A stretch of DNA of 64,000 bases, taken from Ziziphus jujuba. Taxonomy: Eukaryota > Streptophyta > Magnoliopsida > Rosales > Rhamnaceae. The notes under the pieces were generated by a model. That model was not told the DNA's origin. It ran no database searches and saw only the letters and a list, made by a program, of their open reading frames with translations. The DNA is taken from the NCBI RefSeq assembly GCF_031755915.1, contig NC_083384.1:4363501-4427500 (forward strand), written 5' to 3'. Position numbers and translations under genes: made by a program. Positions 59,570 through 64,000 of this stretch are shown piece by piece. The stretch's first letter is position 1; each line of letters begins with the position of its first letter.

Positions 59570-62061
59570 ATGGCATATTCTAGAATAAGAAGAGGAGATC
59601 CACCCTTGAGGATCAATGAGGAAGAGTCCGTAGCATTCCATGGCAATGCCCGAGCTATCAGGAGTGGAGACCAAGTGGACATGAGAGCTGTTTTGGAGTC
59701 AATACAGCTGGTTAGTGCTCAAGTTGAGCATGTGAATCAAAGGATGGGAAGGCTAGAAGTTTCCCAAGGAATTCCGAACACAAGAAATAGGCAAGAATTC
59801 CATGGAGGACGAGGAGGTCGCGAGAGACCGAGAGAGGAATTTGATGAGGAGCCATTCAGTGGAGACTTTGAGGAAGGTATGGATGAAACTTTTGCTGTCC
59901 AAGATAGAGCTGGCCGTGGAAGATATAGGAGGGAAGAAACAGATGAAAATCTTAGTAATATCATGATCAACATCCCACCATTCATGGGAAAAAGTGACCC
60001 CGAAGCATATTTGGAGTGGGAAGAAAAGATGGAGATGATATTTGACCGCCATAATTATTCAGAGGCTAAGAAGGTGAAATTGGCAGCAATGGAGTTTGGC
60101 CATTATGCACTCCAATGGTGGACCAATGAACAAAACACCCGAAGGAGATTTGGTGATGACTTGATCACTACATGGCGCCAAATGAAGGGAGCTATGAGGA
60201 AGCGGTTCGTGCCATCACATTATCATAGGTTGCTGCATCAAAGGCTTCAATCCCTATCTCAAGGAAGTATGTCTGTGGAGGATTACTATAAGGAGATGCA
60301 AATGCTTATGATGAGGTTAAACATGAATGAGGATAGAGAAGCAACCATGGCAATATTTCTTGGTGGTTTGAATCGTGAGATAGCCAACCAACTAGATTTG
60401 CAACAATACTTGGAGTTGGAGGAGATATTGCATGTTGCCATTAAGCTTGAGCACCAATTCAAGAGGAGGGGTGTAAGATCATGGTTTAGAGGTGTTTCCA
60501 ACAGTGAAAGGTCCAATTCAAGTGGCTGGAGGAACAATCCCATCTATGAAAGCAAGCTAAAGCCGAAAGTCAAAGAAGAAAGTTCAAACTGGCCAAGGAA
60601 GGAGACTAGAACCAAATCTGTCCAAGCACCAAAGAATGAGGTAAAATTAGATCCTAAACCTTCTAGAACTCATGATGTTGTGTGTTTTAAGTGCCAGGGA
60701 GGAGGACACATTGATAGCCAATGCCCGAATAGAAGAATCATGGTGTTAAAGGGCAATGACGAGCTAGAATCGGAAAGTGAAGAAAGTGAGGATGAAACCA
60801 AGCAAGAGGAGGAGGACTTGAAGGATGAACCCAAAAGCTTGCAAGCATCCAATGCCGAATTAAACTTGCTTTCTAGGAGAGTACTTGCTGCATACAAAGA
60901 TGAGGATGAAATTCAAAGAGAGAACATCTTCCACACCCGATGTGAAATTCAAGGTAAGATTTGTAGTATGATTATTGATAGTGGAAGTCGTACAAATGTA
61001 ATTAGTAACATTGTAGTTGATAAATTAGGCTTAATAACTATTAAACATCCAGAACCTTATAGATTACAATTGTTTAATGATGGTGGTGAAATAAAAGTGA
61101 ATAAACAAGCCAAAGTAAAATTTAATATAGGTAGATATGAGGATGTAGTTTTATGTGATATTGTACCCATGATTGCTGGACATATACTATTAGGTAGACC
61201 ATGGCAATTTGATAAAGATGCTACTCATTTTGGTTGAGAAAATAGTATTGTTTTCAGGTTTAAAGGGAAGAAGGTCAAGCTGGAGCCATTATCTCCTAAA
61301 GAGGTTTACAAAGACCAATTACAAATGCAACAACGGAGAGAAGCCGAAAAGCTCAAGGAAAAAGCAAGTATGGCACCAACGGCTTCACCATCCTTTCAAG
61401 AAGGTAAGAATGAGGTTGCTGATCAAGGTAAGGTTTCTAAGACTCATATTGAGTGGAAAGATCAAAGAAAAATCGAAAGAGAGGGGAAAGAAAGTGGCAA
61501 ACCCATGAGCTTGGAGAAGGAAGGGAAATCTGAAGGTTTGCACCAATCCAAGGGGGAAAAAGAAAAAGAAAGAAAAGAAAGGTCAAGTAGCAACTTTTAT
61601 TTGAGTTCAGGGGATATTAATAAGGTTATTAAGTGTAAGAAACCTTTGCTGGTCATGATTTATAAAGAAAATTATTTTAATTATCAAACTAACATTGAAG
61701 AACTTGAATTGCCAAGTTCAATGATTTCTCTTTTGAAGGAATTTGGAGATGTCTTCCCAAATGAAATTCCAAGTGGTCTACCATCCAATCAAGAGGGAAA
61801 AGGTGAGCTTGCTGTCCAAGGTAAGTCTTCTAATACTCAGGTTGTGTGGAAAATTTTTAATAAAACCAAGAGTGAAAAATTTGGTGCAAAAGCCGAGAGT
61901 GAGGAAGGTGAGATGGCCGTGAGTGAAAAAGGAAAAGGAAGACAAGAAAGGAAAAATATAAATTTTTATCTGAGCTTTGGTGATGTTAATAAAGTAATTA
62001 TGAATAAGAAATCATTGCTGACCATCAACTTTAAAGATACTTATTTAAAGATGTCTTTATT

Positions 62062-62300
62062 GCATAGAACTTTATCTGCATTGTTGAGAGCTTTACTTAG
62101 TGGTAATTTGAAAATTTGGGAAATATTGTTTGCTAACTTTAAAAAGTGTAATTTTTACCATAATGAGCATGTATTTCTAGATTTTGTTGTAATAGTGTTT
62201 GACCCAGGAGAATTGGTTTGGTTGCACTTACGAAAGGAAAGGTTTCCTAAACAAAGAAAGTCAAAGCTCATGCCGCCTATGGATGGACTTTTTCAAGTTT
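62062..62300 (+). other. Integrase / RT-thumb / integrase patchwork in element A
   Basis: 62062-62126 encodes [16 protein letters not shown] (integrase, compare [13 protein letters not shown] in B). From the TGTTTGC at 62127-62133 to about 62193 it encodes LFANFKKCNF...HVFLDF (RT thumb, compare [10 protein letters not shown] in B). From about 62194 it encodes [21 protein letters not shown] (integrase C-terminal module). The pieces are in frame. Confidence 0.8.
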
Positions 62301-62431
62301 TAGAGCCGAATAACAAGAATGCCTACAAGCTTGATTTACCGGGTGAGTATAACATGAGTACTGCATTTAATATTGCTGATTTAACTCCTTTTGCTGCAGG
62401 TGATGATGTTGATTTGAGGACAAATCCTTTT

Positions 62432-62445
62432 CAAGAGGAGGGGAA
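62432..62445 (+). other. Polypurine tract of element A
   Basis: AAGAGGAGGGGAA directly before the 3' LTR, the primer for plus-strand synthesis. It lies inside the open reading frame. Confidence 0.88.
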
Positions 62446-63580
62446 TGATGTGATTCTGTCCGAGCCCGCTCCACCGATAACCCACTGGGGTGCTGACTCG
62501 ACACGGATGAAGACTAGGCCAATCACAAGAGCTCAAATTAAGAGATTTAAGGACAACCTGGAAGTATTTATACAGGGGATAATCAATCTCAACAGAGCTT
62601 GTCTATACTTGAAGATACAAAGCCTATTCTAAGCATCCAAGTGGTGGAAGCCGATACGGACCCGGGTGACGGTTTTGGTACATTTTTGGAGTCCGAGAAG
62701 CATGAAATGGTTCCAATGCTTTATGGGTTCAATACATATGCCTAAGAGGTCATGGAATCAAGTTAAAGCAGCCTCAAATACAATCAAAAAGGGCTTGTGC
62801 GGACAGCTTCAACAATTTGGCCGAATTTGCTGTATTGCTTGCTGGCTTTACTGTATTTTACTGTATTAGCCTTTTCTTATTTTTCCAAGCATGGGCAACG
62901 TGTGGGCCTTCATATTCAGTTTATTTGGCATCCTACAAAGCATCTAGAAGCTTATTTAGAGCTCAATTTGGTCAAAGATTGGTCAAAGTCAACTTAGTCA
63001 AAAAGCTAGTATTATAGTTTCCTAATTTGATTCTACTTTTTGTTTTATGAAATTACCATTACTTTTTAGTTTTTATTTATTTAGTTTCTGGAAAAATAAG
63101 TTTAGGAAAGTTATTATTTTATTATTTTCATTGTAAATTAATTAATTCCTAATTCAAAATAAAGGAATTAATTAATCCAAATTAGATTAGGAAAGGAGTG
63201 AGAATTTCGGCCACCATAGAACTCTTTATTGTGTGGCCTGTTTTACCTAGGGTTTTTAGGGTTTACTTTGTTTCTTTCAAAGCCTATTTAAAGGCTTATT
63301 TTTCAATATGAATAAAACTTTAATTTGATTAAGAAAATACTTGTGAGATTAATTATCTCTTTGTTCTTTGAGAACACCTAAAACACCATTAGAGAATTGG
63401 TTGTTTTAGCTTGACTTATCAATAGGTTTTCCATCCCCTATTGTGGCGTCTACATTATACCAAGGTTTCTAACCACAGGTTGGTTAGGGGTTGAGGTCCA
63501 TTCCATTAGAACTTGAACTTAATTAAGATCCGGGCTAATATAATACGGGTTTAGGAGCAGGTCGTCCTAGGTTCGTATCA
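62446..63580 (+). repeat. 3' LTR of element A
   Basis: 1135 bp, TGATGTGATT to TTCGTATCA. It holds the last 62 codons of the polyprotein frame, the hairpin near 63138-63177 and the TATA-like motif near 63282. Confidence 0.93.
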
Positions 63581-64000
63581 GTTGGCCACATCTAAAGAAC
63601 TAAGGCCTGTTTTACTCATACAAGCAATAGAAGCCAAAACAGGGTCGGGTGACGTTTTTGGTGATAATAAGGAGGCCGGGTTGTATGAATTGGAACCCCA
63701 TCCCTATGGGTTCAATTCATATGGAGGATGAGTCATAGAAACCAGCCAAAGCAGCTTCAAAGCCGACCAACAAGGTGGTTTGCGCACAAGGAGAAGGAAA
63801 GGCCGGATTTGCTGTATTCCTTGCTGGCTTTACTGTATTTTACTATATTAGCCTTTTCTCATACTTCCAAGCAAGGGCAACTTGAGGAACTTCACAATAA
63901 ACTTATTTGGCATCCTACAAAGCATGTTGAAGCTGATTTGGAGCTCAATTTGGTCAAAGATTGGTCAAAGTATATTTAGTCAAAAAGCTAGTATTGTAGT
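63581..64000 (+). repeat. LTR of gypsy element C, right part (continues beyond window)
   Basis: It starts with the GTTGG duplication and then continues the LTR of element C where 57303 left off. It aligns with positions about 62600-63015 of the element A 3' LTR, including GCTGTATTCCTTGCTGGC and TTATTTGGCATCCTACAAAG, at clearly lower identity than the two A LTRs have to each other. The frame at 63728-63979 is LTR sequence and not a gene. Confidence 0.88.

Larger units (their letters stand above)
59570..62632 (+). pseudogene. Gag-protease-chimera polyprotein of element A, one premature stop
   Basis: A single frame of 1021 codons, broken only by TGA at 61235-61237 (CGA in B). Gag starts at 59570, MAYSRIRRGDPPLR. 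The retrotransposon gag domain lies at about 60100-60330 (LQWWTNEQ, TTWRQMKG). The CCHC knuckle CFKCQGGGHIDSQC is at 60683-60723, and the retropepsin IIDSGS near 60971. Two related charged linkers follow (about 61367-61615 and 61785-62035), then integrase-end, RT-thumb and integrase C-terminal pieces (62062-62300). The final 62 codons lie in the 3' LTR and include ITRAQIKRFK. RT, RNase H and the integrase active site are missing. Confidence 0.88.
57304..63580 (+). mobile_element. Gypsy CRM-like non-autonomous element A, complete
   Basis: 6277 bp with two LTRs (57304-58399 and 62446-63580), primer site, 1.17-kb leader, a single gag-protease-chimera reading frame and a purine tract. The 5-bp target duplication GTTGG lies at 57299-57303 and 63581-63585. 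The LTRs are nearly identical apart from one 39-bp deletion in the 5' copy. No RT, RNase H or integrase core. The coding frame has one premature stop. Being complete, little diverged and nested in another LTR, it is the youngest element seen. Confidence 0.95.

Noticed and set aside
62666..63017. Small overlapping frames in the 3' LTR of element A
   Set aside because: The same frames appear in the 5' LTR and no conserved product is suggested; they are by-products of LTR sequence.

Overview
This window is nuclear DNA of a flowering plant, probably a eudicot. About half of it is degraded plastid DNA (NUPTs) and most of the rest is LTR retrotransposons inserted into or beside it. It is not a working plastid genome: nearly every plastid gene has stops, frameshifts, deletions or lost start codons, and retroelements with target duplications interrupt it. 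No mitochondrial gene and no intact nuclear host gene was seen. The plastid gene order inside each block is the standard angiosperm order, with introns in clpP, atpF, rpl2 and trnG-UCC, so the donor plastome was not rearranged there.

Layout. (1) 1-317: end of a gypsy LTR. (2) 318-7814: NUPT block 1, psbB(-), clpP(+), accD(-), rbcL(-), atpB(+), which is the LSC order reversed with the clpP-accD interval missing. (3) 7815-12728: two truncated gypsy elements on the minus strand (D and E) separated by about 270 unassigned bases. (4) 12729-23925: two Copia elements on the plus strand, F broken by G. (5) 23926-24810: small debris (CACTA-like subterminal repeats, a reversed Copia integrase scrap, a gypsy LTR end). 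(6) 24811-36086 and 44173-50440: NUPT block 2, trnS-UGA, psbZ, trnG-GCC, trnfM, rps14, psaB | psbI, trnS-GCU, trnG-UCC, trnR-UCU, atpA, atpF, atpH, atpI, rps2, rpoC2, rpoC1 end. A TRIM element sits at 26105-26650 and an 8.1 kb gypsy element (B) at 36087-44172. (7) 50441-57145: the inverted-repeat end of the plastome, ycf2, trnI-CAU, rpl23, rpl2, present twice in the same direction; the second copy runs on through trnH-GUG into psbA, the IRa/LSC border. (8) 57146-64000: a gypsy LTR (C) inserted in psbA, itself split by a complete young element A (57304-63580) with a 5-bp target duplication.

The gypsy elements A-E and H belong to one related group. They share a TGGTATCAGAGC primer-binding site, TGAT...ATCA LTR ends, and a polyprotein that runs on into the 3' LTR. 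The reverse transcriptase of B has the sequence character of the CRM (centromeric) chromovirus clade, so a pericentromeric location is a reasonable inference, not a demonstrated fact. B is the only copy with protease, RT, RNase H and integrase. A and E are non-autonomous: RT, RNase H and the integrase core are gone and replaced by a short in-frame patchwork of integrase, RT-thumb and integrase C-terminal segments. That patchwork, shared by two independent copies, is the most unusual thing in the window. No new cellular system (defence, biosynthetic or regulatory) was found.
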